The notes beneath the pieces were generated by a model. It did not search any database. It worked only from the letters and a program-made list of their open reading frames with translations, and had not been told where the DNA came from. DNA of 49,022 nt, from the NCBI GenBank assembly GCA_017646625.1, contig JAGCMF010000028.1:1-49022 (forward strand), in the 5' to 3' direction. Shown here piece by piece: positions 1 through 9,626 of this stretch (the first letter of the stretch is position 1; every line of letters starts with the position of its first letter). Source of the stretch: Alistipes sp. Lineage in GTDB: Bacteria > Bacteroidota > Bacteroidia > Bacteroidales > Rikenellaceae. The translations under genes and the position numbers were made by a program.

Positions 1-24
1 GGGCGGGGCCACTACCGTTTATAT

Positions 25-59
25 ACAAAAAAGTTGGCGTCTTACCGAGACGCCAACTT
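25..59 (-). terminator. Terminator of the RND efflux operon
   Basis: An 11-bp perfect stem (31-41 pairing with 49-59) has a 7-nt loop. On the minus strand it is followed by a run of T (complement of the A run at 25-30). It lies 5 bases past the stop codon of the TolC-like gene, so it fits a Rho-independent terminator for that operon. Confidence 0.85.
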
Positions 60-63
60 CATT

Positions 64-1473
64 TTAGTTGCTCTTCTTATTGCGTTTAGACTTACTATTG
101 TCATCCTCGACGATCGGCTCTCTACCACCGCCGAGTGCGGCGTATAGATTTACCATGCCCTGCATCTTATCGAAGAAGTCTGATATCTGCGATAGACGGC
201 CAGTAAGTAGATTCTGCTGCGCTGTGAGCACCTCGAGGTATGTAGTTGAACCATGCTGCATGAGAAGCTCTGTGCTCTCAACTGCCATAATAAGTGAGTT
301 TATCTGCTGCTCACGGATACCCATCTTGCTATTTGCCGTCTGTACCTGTGCCAGAAGTGTGTTGACCTCGGCACCAGCATTGAGCAACGTCTGCTGGAAT
401 GTGAGGAGTGCCTCCTGCTGCTGTGCCTCGGCAATCTTCACCTGTGCGCGTAACTTACCACCATTAAATATAGGTGCTGCGATAGATGCTGCTGCCGACA
501 GAAGTAGGCCTCCTGGGTTGATGATGGCGGAACCCGCATCATTTGTCCATCCCAATATGCCATTAAGGGTAAGCGATGGGTATAGTGCTGAACGTGCTGC
601 GGCTGTTGCATAGTATGCCTGCATAAGGGCATATTCAGCCATGCGCACGTCGGGACGATTTGCAAGTAACTGCACGGGGATACCTATGTTGATATCCGTG
701 GGTAACACCTGCTCGGTAAGGGTGCTACGGTCGATGACGTGTGGTGTCTCTCCAAGGAGTGTGCAGAGGGCATTCTCCACATTGCGTATGTTGTACGCTA
801 TGTCGTAGAGTGATGCCTCTGCAGAGAATGCGGCAGCCTCCATCTGTGATACACCAGCACGATTTGTCATGCCGGCATCCATCATTGAACGCATAGTCTC
901 GGCACTGCCAGCAAGAGACTCGGCAGTCAACGCTGTGACCTCGAACTGACTATCGAGCATCAGAAGAGTGTAGTAGTAGTTAGCAATTTCAGCGATTAGA
1001 CGTGTGCGTACGGCTTGGCGATACTCCAGTGACTGCGCATATACCGCCTTCGCCTTGCGCTTGGCATTTGTAATGCCACCAAAGATGTCTATCTGCCATG
1101 ATGCTGCAAGGGGTGCTGTGTATGTCCATGCACCACGAGACCCCGCAAAACTCGATACGCCACCCGTGGGGTTAAGGTTGAATGATGGTAGGTATGCCAG
1201 GCGTGCCGACTTAAGCGCAGCCTCGGCCTCGTCGATGCGCAGCTGTGCAGCTTGTAAATCGATATTGTTCTCCAAGCCTCTCTCAATGAGTGCTTGAAGC
1301 TTCGCATCTGTGAAGAATTCGTGCCACTCTATGTCGGCAATTGTCGTAGTGTCGCAGCTCTCAAGCTCTGCGCCGTAGAGGTTATCTGTGCTAACCTCTG
1401 GACGTGAGTATGGCTTATATATTCCACATCCTGTTACGGCGATGGCTATGGCGACTATAATATATCTCTTCAT
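64..1473 (-). CDS. TolC/OprM-like outer membrane efflux lipoprotein
   Basis: Outer membrane channel of a tripartite RND pump that would carry exported compounds across the outer membrane. The protein is about 469 residues with a lipoprotein signal (MKRYIIVAIAIAVTGCG, lipobox ending in Cys), then the duplicated OEP (outer membrane efflux protein) helical domains. Motifs such as NRPDVRMAEYAL and LLQHGSTTYLEVLTAQQNLL are typical of the NodT/OprM branch. I start at the ATG at 1473 because it gives the lipobox; an upstream in-frame start would add residues overlapping the pump gene. It is the last gene of the fusion-protein, pump, channel operon and overlaps the pump gene's 3' end by no more than a few bases. 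Substrate cannot be told from sequence. Confidence 0.93.
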   Translation of the reverse strand: MKRYIIVAIAIAVTGCGIYKPYSRPEVSTDNLYGAELESCDTTTIADIEWHEFFTDAKLQALIERGLENNIDLQAAQLRIDEAEAALKSARLAYLPSFNLNPTGGVSSFAGSRGAWTYTAPLAASWQIDIFGGITNAKRKAKAVYAQSLEYRQAVRTRLIAEIANYYYTLLMLDSQFEVTALTAESLAGSAETMRSMMDAGMTNRAGVSQMEAAAFSAEASLYDIAYNIRNVENALCTLLGETPHVIDRSTLTEQVLPTDINIGIPVQLLANRPDVRMAEYALMQAYYATAAARSALYPSLTLNGILGWTNDAGSAIINPGGLLLSAAASIAAPIFNGGKLRAQVKIAEAQQQEALLTFQQTLLNAGAEVNTLLAQVQTANSKMGIREQQINSLIMAVESTELLMQHGSTTYLEVLTAQQNLLTGRLSQISDFFDKMQGMVNLYAALGGGREPIVEDDNSKSKRNKKSN

Positions 1474-1477
1474 AACA

Positions 1478-4400
1478 TTACTTTGTTTCGTTAAGAATCT
1501 TATCAACCTCATCAATCTCCTTCTGTACAGCTGGCTCTATCTCGCCCTCAAACTTTACAGGACTCATCTTCTCCTGTATCCACTGGAAGAGTATGAAGAG
1601 GCTTGGCACAAGGAACAAAAGCGCTGTTGTGCCTATGAGCATGCCGCCAACAACACCCGAGCCGAGTGATGAGTTACCATTAGCACCTACGCCAGTTGAG
1701 AACATCAATGGCAACATGCCGAAGATCATCATCAACACAGTCATGAGGATAGGACGTAGACGCGCGCGTGCTGCAGCCATGGCTGCCTGCTTGAGACTCA
1801 TGCCAGCACGACGGCGTTCTGATGCGTACTCCGTGAGGAGGATGGCTGTCTTCGATAGCAGGCCTATAATCATAATCATACCCGTCTGTAGGTATATGTC
1901 GTTCTCGAGGTCCATCATGCGTGCAAATAGCAAGCAACCCAAAAGACCTGCTGGCACAGCGAGGAGCACAGCGAAAGGTATTAGATAACTCTCGTAGAGT
2001 GATGCCAAAAGCAAGTATATGAGTAAGAAGCATATGCCATATACAACTACAGCATTACTTGATGTACTCTCCTCCTCGCGTGTGAGGTCGCTGAACTCGA
2101 ATCCATAACCACGTGGTAGCACCTCGGCAGCTGTTGCCTTGATGGCATTTATAGCCTCACCCGATGAGTAGCCCTCGGCAGCCTCACCATTGATGGCTAT
2201 CGACGTGTACATGTTGAAACGATTGTATGTCTCGGGACCATATACCTTTGTGAGTTTAACGAACTGGCTTATAGGCGCCATTTTACCCTGAACTCGTACA
2301 TATACATTGTCGAGAGACTCTATGTCCATACGATCCTTGGGGTCAGCCTGAATCATCACACGGTAAACTTTAGAGAATCGGTTGATGTTTGAGACATACT
2401 GACCACCATAGTAGCCACCAAGTGTTGCAAGCACCTCGGAAGGTGATATACCAGCGCGCTTGCACTGTGCAGCATCTACGTCGACCATATACTGTGGGAA
2501 GTTGACATTATATGTCGTATATGCCATGCCAATCTCTGGGCGCTTGTTGAGGGCTGCGATGAACTGCATCGCCACATTGTAGAAGTCAGTGATGTCGCCT
2601 CCATTGAAGTCCTGGACATGTAGCGAGAAACCATTTGATGTACCATATCCCGAGATCATAGGTGGTACAATAGCGATTACCTGTGCATCTTTAATATCGG
2701 CACACAATGCCATGATCTGCTGACTGATATAGTTTACATTATCAGTATCCTCTGGACGTTCCTCCCAATCCTTGAGACGGATAATCATAGTACCATATGA
2801 AGAGCCCTGACCAGAGAGAATACCAAAACCAGAGACCTTACAGTGTGAACTGATCTGTGGTATTGTTGATATGCGGTCACTTACCTCCTCCATGATGCTG
2901 TCTGTCTGCTCGAGTGTTGAGCCTGGTGCAGTTGTCACGTTCACCATGATTGTTCCCTGATCTTCAGATGGCACAAGACCTGTCTTTGTTGTAGAGAATA
3001 GGTATACCATGCCCACGATGCAGAGGACGAGAACGCTGCCAAATACTACGCGACGCTTGATGAAGAACTTAACGCCACGCTGATACTTGTTTAGTAGGGC
3101 ACCGAAAGAGGCGTCGTAAGCACGGCGGAAGCGTGCCATGAAACCATTGCTACCCTCGGTGTGCTCATCATGAGGCTTGAGCATGAGTGTGCAGAGCACT
3201 GGAGATAGTGTCAAGGCGTTGATACCCGAGATACCTACCGCTACAGCCATGGTAAGACCAAATTGTGAGTAGAAGATGCCGGATGTACCACCCATCATAG
3301 ATACGGGGATAAATACCGCCATGAACACCAATGTAGAGGTCACCACGGCCGATGATATGCCTCGCATGGCATCTACGGTGGCGTTATACGACGACTTATA
3401 TCCAGCCTCGAACTTCGCCTGCACGGCCTCAACAACAATCACGGCATCATCAACGACGGTACCAATGGCAAGCACAAGGGCAAACAAGGTAAGCATGTTG
3501 ATGGAGAAGCCAAGGAGCACCATCGCAGCAAATGTACCTATAAGCGAGACGATGATAGATATCAGCGGGATTACCGTTGATCGCATGCTCTGAAGGAAGA
3601 TGAACACCACGAGGATAACGAGGATGATAGCTTCGATGAGGGTCTTGATAACCTCATGGATAGAGGCAAATAGGAAGTCATTACTATTCATGATGCTCAC
3701 GAACTCTATGCCCTGTGGGGCCTTTGCCTCCTCCTCTTCAAGCATCTCCTCGATGAGCTTAATCACCTGTGTGGCATTTGAGCCTGGTGTCTGATAGATG
3801 AGTGCTGCAACACCGTTAAAGCCATTAACCTCACTTGTGAATGAGTATGCCTCGTTGCCAAACTCTACATCTGCAACATCCTTTAGGCGCAGTACCTCAC
3901 CAGACTCTGTCGATAGGATTACAAGGTCCTCGAACTCCTCGGGAGTAACCTTGCGACCCGAGTAGCGCATTGTGTACTGGAAGGTGTTGTTAGAGTTCTC
4001 GCCGAGGCTACCTGTTGATGCCTCTATGTTCTGCTCGGCAAGGATTGCTGTGATGTCGGATGGCACGAGGTTGTGCTGCGCCATGATATCGGGCTTCATC
4101 CATATACGCATAGAGTACTTCGAGCCAAGTGTCGTACACTCACCCACACCATTGATACGCAACAACTTGGGTTGTATGTTGTTTACGAAATAGTTTGAGA
4201 GAAACGCCTCGTCGTATGTGCCATCTGGCGAGTTGATACCTATGGCCTTGATAATTGATGTCTGCTTCTTTGATGTCTGCACGCCCACCTTTGTAACCTC
4301 GGCAGGGAGCACGGATGTAGCACGCGCCACACGGTTCTGAACATTAACGGCAGCCATATCTGGGTCAGTGCCCTGGGCAAAGTATACCGATATGGATACA

Positions 4401-4663
4401 TTACCAGAGTTGGATGCCGTAGATGTCATGTATGTCATGTTCTCCACACCATTAATCTGCTCCTCAAGGGGTGCGATGACTGCCTTCTGTATTGTCTCGG
4501 CAGAGGCACCTGGGTAGGATGTAGATACGTTAATGGTTGGAGGTGCGATGCTTGGGTACTGCTCTATGGGGAGTGTCATCAAGCCAAGTATGCCGGCAAG
4601 CATAATGACTATCGATATCACCGTAGAGAGTACGGGGCGGTCGATAAAATTCTTGATATTCAT
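1478..4663 (-). CDS. AcrB-like RND multidrug efflux pump (HAE-1 family)
   Basis: Inner membrane proton-driven pump, about 1061 residues, full length for AcrB/MexB. Family landmarks seen: N-terminal FIDRPVLSTVISIVIMLAG; the transmembrane-4 proton-relay pair in GTVVDDAVIVVEA near residue 405; the transmembrane-10 lysine in LLSKTAILLTEYA near residue 935; and large periplasmic porter loops (QNRVARATSVLP). The ATG at 4663 follows the fusion-protein stop codon by one base and has a GAGGAG ribosome site. An in-frame TTG 12 bases upstream would lie inside the previous gene, so I reject it. Likely exports hydrophobic drugs or bile-like compounds; the substrate is inferred from family only. Confidence 0.95.
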   Translation of the reverse strand: MNIKNFIDRPVLSTVISIVIMLAGILGLMTLPIEQYPSIAPPTINVSTSYPGASAETIQKAVIAPLEEQINGVENMTYMTSTASNSGNVSISVYFAQGTDPDMAAVNVQNRVARATSVLPAEVTKVGVQTSKKQTSIIKAIGINSPDGTYDEAFLSNYFVNNIQPKLLRINGVGECTTLGSKYSMRIWMKPDIMAQHNLVPSDITAILAEQNIEASTGSLGENSNNTFQYTMRYSGRKVTPEEFEDLVILSTESGEVLRLKDVADVEFGNEAYSFTSEVNGFNGVAALIYQTPGSNATQVIKLIEEMLEEEEAKAPQGIEFVSIMNSNDFLFASIHEVIKTLIEAIILVILVVFIFLQSMRSTVIPLISIIVSLIGTFAAMVLLGFSINMLTLFALVLAIGTVVDDAVIVVEAVQAKFEAGYKSSYNATVDAMRGISSAVVTSTLVFMAVFIPVSMMGGTSGIFYSQFGLTMAVAVGISGINALTLSPVLCTLMLKPHDEHTEGSNGFMARFRRAYDASFGALLNKYQRGVKFFIKRRVVFGSVLVLCIVGMVYLFSTTKTGLVPSEDQGTIMVNVTTAPGSTLEQTDSIMEEVSDRISTIPQISSHCKVSGFGILSGQGSSYGTMIIRLKDWEERPEDTDNVNYISQQIMALCADIKDAQVIAIVPPMISGYGTSNGFSLHVQDFNGGDITDFYNVAMQFIAALNKRPEIGMAYTTYNVNFPQYMVDVDAAQCKRAGISPSEVLATLGGYYGGQYVSNINRFSKVYRVMIQADPKDRMDIESLDNVYVRVQGKMAPISQFVKLTKVYGPETYNRFNMYTSIAINGEAAEGYSSGEAINAIKATAAEVLPRGYGFEFSDLTREEESTSSNAVVVYGICFLLIYLLLASLYESYLIPFAVLLAVPAGLLGCLLFARMMDLENDIYLQTGMIMIIGLLSKTAILLTEYASERRRAGMSLKQAAMAAARARLRPILMTVLMMIFGMLPLMFSTGVGANGNSSLGSGVVGGMLIGTTALLFLVPSLFILFQWIQEKMSPVKFEGEIEPAVQKEIDEVDKILNETK

Positions 4664-4664
4664 A

Positions 4665-5810
4665 CTACTCCTCAATTACGTCTGTTTGGTCAATAGTGGC
4701 AACTGTCTGCTCATCATCTTCGCGGAGAAGCACTGGGGCACCCTCGCGTAGCATTGCTACACCCTCTGTGAGGATGATGTCACCCACAGCAAGACCGTCG
4801 GTAACTATGTAGTTAACGCCGTCATACTTCTCTATGCTGATAATCTTCGATGATGCCTTGCCATCAACGGGCTGATATACATATGTCTTATTCTGAATCT
4901 CGTATGTTGCTATGCATGGGATGATAATGCAGTCGGGCTTCTTGTAGTTGAGTACGATGTTGCCCGAGCCGCCGCTGTGGAGCAACTCGCCAGGGTTGGG
5001 AAATACAGCACGAAGTGATATAGAGCCTGTGGTCTGATCTATGACGCCACTCACTGACTCGACATAACCCTCATGCTCATATGTAGAGCCATCTGTGAGT
5101 TCCAATGTGGGCTTTGGGAATGCAGCAAGAGCAGCCTCCATGGAGCCATGCTCACGTGTGAGGGCAAGGAGCTGCTTCTCACTCATCGAGAAGTATACGT
5201 ACATCTCTGTGTTGTCAGATACGGTTGTTAGGGGCTGTGCCATAGATGGACCTACGAGTGCACCTACGCGGTGAGGTATTGTTCCAACAACACCATTTGC
5301 TGGCGACTTAACAACGGTGTAGCCGAGGCTATTCTTTGCATTTACAAATTGTGCCTCTGCCTGTGCAAGTGTTGCCTCTGCTGTTAATACCTGATTCTCC
5401 GCCACTCGCAACTCATACTCTGATATCACACTCTTGGCGTATAACTCCTGCTTACTGTCGAAGGTTAGCTTTGCTGTCGCCACGCTTGCACGTGCAGCCT
5501 TGACATTTGCCTCGGCAGTCTTCAGTGCCGCCTCGTATGGCACCTGGTCTATGATGAAGAGTGTCTGGCCCTTTTCAACCCTCTGACCCTCGGTCACCAT
5601 AACCTCTGATATTGTACCACTCACCTGTGGCATAATATTTATATCTTGACGACCGCGTATAGATGCGGAAAATCTACTTACAACCTCGGCGTCGGCTGTT
5701 GTAATCTCCAGGTAGTCGTACGTGCCAACTTCCTGAACTGTTGGAGCCTCTTTGCATGAGGCAAAGAGTAGCAGCGTTAGTGCAATACTGCACATGAGAG
5801 TTTTCTTCAT
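4665..5810 (-). CDS. RND efflux periplasmic adaptor (AcrA-like lipoprotein)
   Basis: Membrane fusion protein bridging the pump and the outer membrane channel. It has 381 residues with a lipoprotein signal (MKKTLMCSIALTLLLFASC, Cys at about 19). A split biotinyl-lipoyl domain (NIMPQVSGTISEVMVTEGQRVEKGQTLFIID, and later TVVKSPANGVVGTIP) flanks a coiled-coil hairpin at about residues 75-140, followed by beta-barrel and membrane-proximal segments. It is the first gene of a three-gene operon; the pump gene starts one base after its stop codon. No repressor gene lies beside it, so control of the operon is not visible here. Confidence 0.95.
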   Translation of the reverse strand: MKKTLMCSIALTLLLFASCKEAPTVQEVGTYDYLEITTADAEVVSRFSASIRGRQDINIMPQVSGTISEVMVTEGQRVEKGQTLFIIDQVPYEAALKTAEANVKAARASVATAKLTFDSKQELYAKSVISEYELRVAENQVLTAEATLAQAEAQFVNAKNSLGYTVVKSPANGVVGTIPHRVGALVGPSMAQPLTTVSDNTEMYVYFSMSEKQLLALTREHGSMEAALAAFPKPTLELTDGSTYEHEGYVESVSGVIDQTTGSISLRAVFPNPGELLHSGGSGNIVLNYKKPDCIIIPCIATYEIQNKTYVYQPVDGKASSKIISIEKYDGVNYIVTDGLAVGDIILTEGVAMLREGAPVLLREDDEQTVATIDQTDVIEE

Positions 5811-5855
5811 AGTTATTCTAGTTTACATTGTTTTCTGTAGATAAATAAATGCCTA

Positions 5856-5863
5856 CAAATATA
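5856..5863 (-). promoter_or_regulatory. -7 box (TATATTTG) of the RND operon
   Basis: On the minus strand this reads TATATTTG, matching the Bacteroidota -7 consensus TAnnTTTG. It lies 46 bases upstream of the fusion-protein start codon. No clear TTTG -33 box is seen at the usual 19-21 base spacing. Confidence 0.5.
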
Positions 5864-5921
5864 CTGTTTTTTTAGAAAAGCAGAACTATTTATGGGCATT
5901 TTTAATCAATGGTAGCGCGTG

Positions 5922-7091
5922 TTACCCTATCATCTCTAACAAATTTGCCATTAGGACACCAAGGTGGTTGCCTAATGCATATCCCATGATGCCTGCGCCA
6001 AGACCTGTTACGAGTACTGCCCTATTGCGCATAGCTACAGTGACCATGGGCACAAAGGGTGGTGAGTTGATGAAGGCGACAGAGGATATGACCATCGAGT
6101 CGGCATCTACGCGCATAAGACGACAGATGATGGCGTGTATGGCCAATGATGCGAATACGGCAAACGACATAAATGCTATTTGATATAGACCATTTGTGAG
6201 GTCAAACTTCGAGAAGTCTGCCATGGTGGCTATGACAAGGCTGAAGATGTAGATAAGATACATTCCTACGTCGTAGCTATACTTGAGGTTACGCACAGGT
6301 TTGATGAATGATGCGCATACACCAAGTGTCGTTAGCATAAGGATGAAAACAATCATGAACCAACCCTCTGGAAGAGGTAGTGCTGCAGCGGCAGAAAGAG
6401 CAACAATACAAATTGTTACACTTATCACCTTTAGCAGTTGATAAAGTCCATGTTTGCTCCATAGACCACTATATGGGTTGCTGTTTGTCTCCTCCTCTGA
6501 TGTTGTGTTAGACATACCCTCTTGCTTATTGCGAAGCTGTGGGTCTGTTGGCTCGCCATAGAGTCTACGGAATAGCTTGATGCCTATTGCAAATAGAAAG
6601 ACAAAGTAGAGAAACGAAATGAGAATGTCGTATGAGTTGATTAGTACAAATGTCTCCTCCTTGGCTTTGAGTACTGTCTGTAGTGCTGCGGCGTTCAGCG
6701 TGCCTCCAGTATACATTCCCGAGATTATGCCGCCAATCTTTGCACCCTCATCAACATTAGTGCCGAAGAGTAGGTAGCCAACTGTAACGGCAATGACGAC
6801 AGCAAGGAATCCACTGACTACAACCTTTAACTGCAATCCTGCATCGCTAAAGGAGAAGTTGCATCCGAAGAGCATCATGGGTATTGCTAATGGCACCATG
6901 ATGTTTGGTAGTAGCTCTTGGAGTGTTGCCATCTGTTCTGGTAGAGATGGTAGATTGCCTATGCCGATACCTATCATATATAGTAGCATGATGGGACCAA
7001 TCTTGCCGAGTATTTTCGATTTGCGACATAACCATAAAACAAATGCTGGCAGTAGCAAAAAGAGTAGTGTAAAGATTAAATAATTAAGCAT
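5922..7091 (-). CDS. DUF819 family integral membrane protein
   Basis: Polytopic membrane protein of 389 residues resembling the DUF819 (YjcL-like) family. Repeated hydrophobic segments are interrupted by polar turns, with family-like stretches LPNIMVPLAIPMMLFGCNFSF (about 64-84), GMYTGGTLNAAAL (about 125-137) and FINSPPFVPMVTVAMRNRAVLVTGLGAGIMGYALGNH near the C terminus. A polar loop at about residues 180-212 probably lies in the cytoplasm. The family is suspected to transport small solutes, but the substrate is unknown. It is a single-gene unit divergent from the symporter gene at 7309. Confidence 0.8.
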   Translation of the reverse strand: MLNYLIFTLLFLLLPAFVLWLCRKSKILGKIGPIMLLYMIGIGIGNLPSLPEQMATLQELLPNIMVPLAIPMMLFGCNFSFSDAGLQLKVVVSGFLAVVIAVTVGYLLFGTNVDEGAKIGGIISGMYTGGTLNAAALQTVLKAKEETFVLINSYDILISFLYFVFLFAIGIKLFRRLYGEPTDPQLRNKQEGMSNTTSEEETNSNPYSGLWSKHGLYQLLKVISVTICIVALSAAAALPLPEGWFMIVFILMLTTLGVCASFIKPVRNLKYSYDVGMYLIYIFSLVIATMADFSKFDLTNGLYQIAFMSFAVFASLAIHAIICRLMRVDADSMVISSVAFINSPPFVPMVTVAMRNRAVLVTGLGAGIMGYALGNHLGVLMANLLEMIG

Positions 7092-7131
7092 TATTATTCA
7101 TGTTTGGTATAAAAATATCTAAATTTCCCCA

Positions 7132-7163
7132 CAAAAGTAGCATAAATTATAATAAGTTGCCAA
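7132..7163 (-). promoter_or_regulatory. Promoter of the DUF819 gene
   Basis: The minus strand carries TACTTTTG (complement of 7132-7139), matching TAnnTTTG. A TTG-containing -33-like element (complement of 7161-7163) lies 21 bases upstream. It is 40 bases before the DUF819 start codon. Confidence 0.5.
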
Positions 7164-7228
7164 TAAGTATAAAGACGTATTGTGTGCTAAATAGCTCATA
7201 AATATAGTCAATTTATTAAAAAAAGTTG

Positions 7229-7236
7229 TATATTTG
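7229..7236 (+). promoter_or_regulatory. -7 box (TATATTTG) of the symporter-acyltransferase operon
   Basis: Exact match to TAnnTTTG, about 70 bases before the ATG at 7309. The -33 region is weak. It is divergent from the DUF819 promoter. Confidence 0.5.
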
Positions 7237-7308
7237 TCGTATACACAAGTGGCAAAAGGCCTAAATTATTAACTTGCCAATTACGTATTGGCCGTAATAC
7301 TCAAATAG

Positions 7309-8277
7309 ATGAAGGAACAACTTGAAGCACTTAATCAGCTGACCATTAACCTGGGTAATGGCGGTATGCTTATCGTGAATATCATTCTTGCGTTTGTGAT
7401 GTTTGGTATCGCGTTGGGCATTAAACTAGAAACGTTTAAGGATGTTTTCAAAAATCCACGTTCTGTTATTGTTGGACTTTTCTTGCAGTGGGTTGTCCTT
7501 CCTGCGGTTACATTCATCGTGTGTCTTTTACTGCACCCATTGATTACACCATATGTCGCTATTGGCATGTTGCTTGTGGCGTCGTGTCCTGGTGGCAATA
7601 TCTCTAACTTCATATCGTCACTATCGAAGGGTAATGTGGAGTTGTCGGTCTCTATGACTGCTGTATCTACTATTTTTGCTCCACTCATTACGCCTATTAA
7701 CTTCTGGATGTGGGGTTCTCTATACTGCCGTGTTGCTGGTGTGACAAATGAGATTCCTACACTTGAGATTCCATTTATGGATATGTTCCTTCAGGTGCTT
7801 TTGTTGCTCGGTTTGCCTATAATCGTAGGTCTTGTATTTGCGCATTATCACCCTAAATGGACACAGTATATCACTCGCCCTGCACAGGTTATATCCATCC
7901 TACTCTTCTTCGGTATGATTATCGCATCGCTGACACAGGTGCTCACATCGCTTGAGCAGGAGGTAGGAGTGTATATCAGTATATTATGTGCCTTTGTCAT
8001 TGTTATAATACACAATGCTAGCGCTTTGTCTGCGGGCTATTTAGGTGGTACTTTAGCAAAAGTTCCAGATGCAGACCGTCGTTCATTGACAATAGAGGTA
8101 GGTATTCAGAACTCCGGCCTCGGTCTCGTGTTGCTTTTTAATGAGGCTATCTTCCCACCATCGGAGTGGGGTCATATAGGTGGTATGGTGATTATCACGG
8201 CGCTTTGGGGTGTATGGCATATTGTTGCAGGTCTATCCGTGGCACGTATCTTCAACCGCAAACCTCTAAAGGCATAG
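7309..8277 (+). CDS. Bile acid:sodium symporter (BASS) family transporter
   Basis: Inner membrane Na+-coupled symporter of the BASS/SBF fold, 322 residues with about ten hydrophobic segments. The family signature is visible in GMLLVASCPGGNISNFISSLSKGNVELSVSMTAVSTIFAPLITP (about 82-125), the core-domain crossover region, and in the second half EVGIQNSGLGLVLL (about 262-275). Substrates of bacterial BASS proteins include bile acids, pantoate and other organic anions, so the name should not be read as proof of bile transport. It leads an operon: the acyltransferase gene starts 4 bases after its stop codon. Confidence 0.88.
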   Translation: MKEQLEALNQLTINLGNGGMLIVNIILAFVMFGIALGIKLETFKDVFKNPRSVIVGLFLQWVVLPAVTFIVCLLLHPLITPYVAIGMLLVASCPGGNISNFISSLSKGNVELSVSMTAVSTIFAPLITPINFWMWGSLYCRVAGVTNEIPTLEIPFMDMFLQVLLLLGLPIIVGLVFAHYHPKWTQYITRPAQVISILLFFGMIIASLTQVLTSLEQEVGVYISILCAFVIVIIHNASALSAGYLGGTLAKVPDADRRSLTIEVGIQNSGLGLVLLFNEAIFPPSEWGHIGGMVIITALWGVWHIVAGLSVARIFNRKPLKA

Positions 8278-8281
8278 GTTC

Positions 8282-9616
8282 ATGGGTAAAAATATTCAAG
8301 ACCACGATTGGCTATATAGCTTCCTTCGACACTATGTCGATTTAGTACTTAAGTTATCATACCGCACCATTAGGTATGTAGGTAAAGATAGAATACCAAA
8401 AGATGGTGCGATTATCTATGCGCCAAACCATACTAACGCCTTGATGGATGCTATGGTAGTGTTGGCTATGGATAGCAAGGCGAAAGTCTTTGTTGCACGC
8501 GCTGATATCTTTAAAAATCCAAAGATAGCGAAGATCCTACACTTCCTTAAGATTATGCCCATCATGCGTATGCGTGACGGTAGAGATGAGGTGCGTAAGA
8601 ATAATGAGACTATAGAACGTGCTGTAGGCGTATTGCGTGACAAGGTGCCTTTTTGTATCTTCCCCGAGGGTACGCATCAGGCGAAGTATTCGTCGTTGCC
8701 ACTCGCCAAGGGTATCTTCCGTATCGCATTCCAGGCCCAGGAGCTTATGTCTGATATGCCTCTCTACATTGTGCCTATAGGTATCCGCTATGGTAACTTC
8801 TTCCGCTTCCGTTCTACGGTGCGTGTGGCTGCTGGTGTGCCTATCAATGTTGCAGAGTTCCGTAATGACTGTGAGGGTCTTAACGAACAGGAGCAGATGA
8901 ATGCCATGAAGACACTGCTCGAAGAACGTCTGCAAGATGCCATATTCTATATCCCTAACGATGAGAACTATGACTCTATATATGAGATATGTGCAGCTGT
9001 TGTTAAGAGTCGAGTGAAGCGTGCGGGTCGTGATATGGATGGACGCGTGCTCCGAGGTCTCGAGGCACACTTTGCAACAAACAAGTCTACTCTTAAGCTT
9101 ATAAATAGAATCCGTGAGGAGAAGCCAGAGGAGGCGCAGAGACTTCTTACTCTTGGCCATGAGGCATCTACCTTGCGCCGTGATCGCAAGATAAGTCTCT
9201 CGTCTGTATCTGTTAAGAATCCCGTTTTGTCACGTCTATTGATGACGCTGTTCATGATTGTGACACTACCCTACAATCTTGTCGCTTTGATTCTTACATT
9301 ACCAATCAAGGGACTATGTGCATTCCTGTTTACTAAAATGAAGGATTATGCCTTTCGTAACTCGGTGCGCTATGTTGTCAACCTTGTGTTGTGGCCAATA
9401 CTCATGATTATATACTCTGCTGTTGCATACGCAGTATTGCCCTGGGAGTGGGCTCTTCCTATTACATTGCTGCTTCTGCCAGCTCCTATCATTGCGCATG
9501 AGGCATGGCGACTTGCTCGTCTCATGAAGTCGGATATTCGCCTTCTTTGCAGCGAGGAGTTGCGAGAAAAGTATCGTGGCATTAGAGAGATAATAGAGAG
9601 AAATGATAACCTATAA
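8282..9616 (+). CDS. PlsC-like lysophospholipid acyltransferase with C-terminal membrane extension
   Basis: Membrane acyltransferase of the PlsC superfamily, predicted to esterify a lysophospholipid or related acceptor with an acyl chain. Seen are block I NHTNALMD (H-x4-D, about residues 48-55) and block III FPEGTH (about 124-129), plus the following PLYIVPIGIRYGN. At 444 residues it is much longer than a basic PlsC (about 240). The extra part has a charged helical section and then two to four hydrophobic segments (about 320-420). It sits between a BASS transporter and an outer membrane protein in one operon. The acceptor is not known; a lipid-remodelling role in the envelope is inferred. Confidence 0.85.
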   Translation: MGKNIQDHDWLYSFLRHYVDLVLKLSYRTIRYVGKDRIPKDGAIIYAPNHTNALMDAMVVLAMDSKAKVFVARADIFKNPKIAKILHFLKIMPIMRMRDGRDEVRKNNETIERAVGVLRDKVPFCIFPEGTHQAKYSSLPLAKGIFRIAFQAQELMSDMPLYIVPIGIRYGNFFRFRSTVRVAAGVPINVAEFRNDCEGLNEQEQMNAMKTLLEERLQDAIFYIPNDENYDSIYEICAAVVKSRVKRAGRDMDGRVLRGLEAHFATNKSTLKLINRIREEKPEEAQRLLTLGHEASTLRRDRKISLSSVSVKNPVLSRLLMTLFMIVTLPYNLVALILTLPIKGLCAFLFTKMKDYAFRNSVRYVVNLVLWPILMIIYSAVAYAVLPWEWALPITLLLLPAPIIAHEAWRLARLMKSDIRLLCSEELREKYRGIREIIERNDNL

Positions 9617-9626
9617 TTTACATTAT

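Noticed and set aside
8537-9160. Minus-strand frame of 207 codons inside the acyltransferase gene
   Set aside because: Antisense shadow of a gene with clear PlsC motifs.
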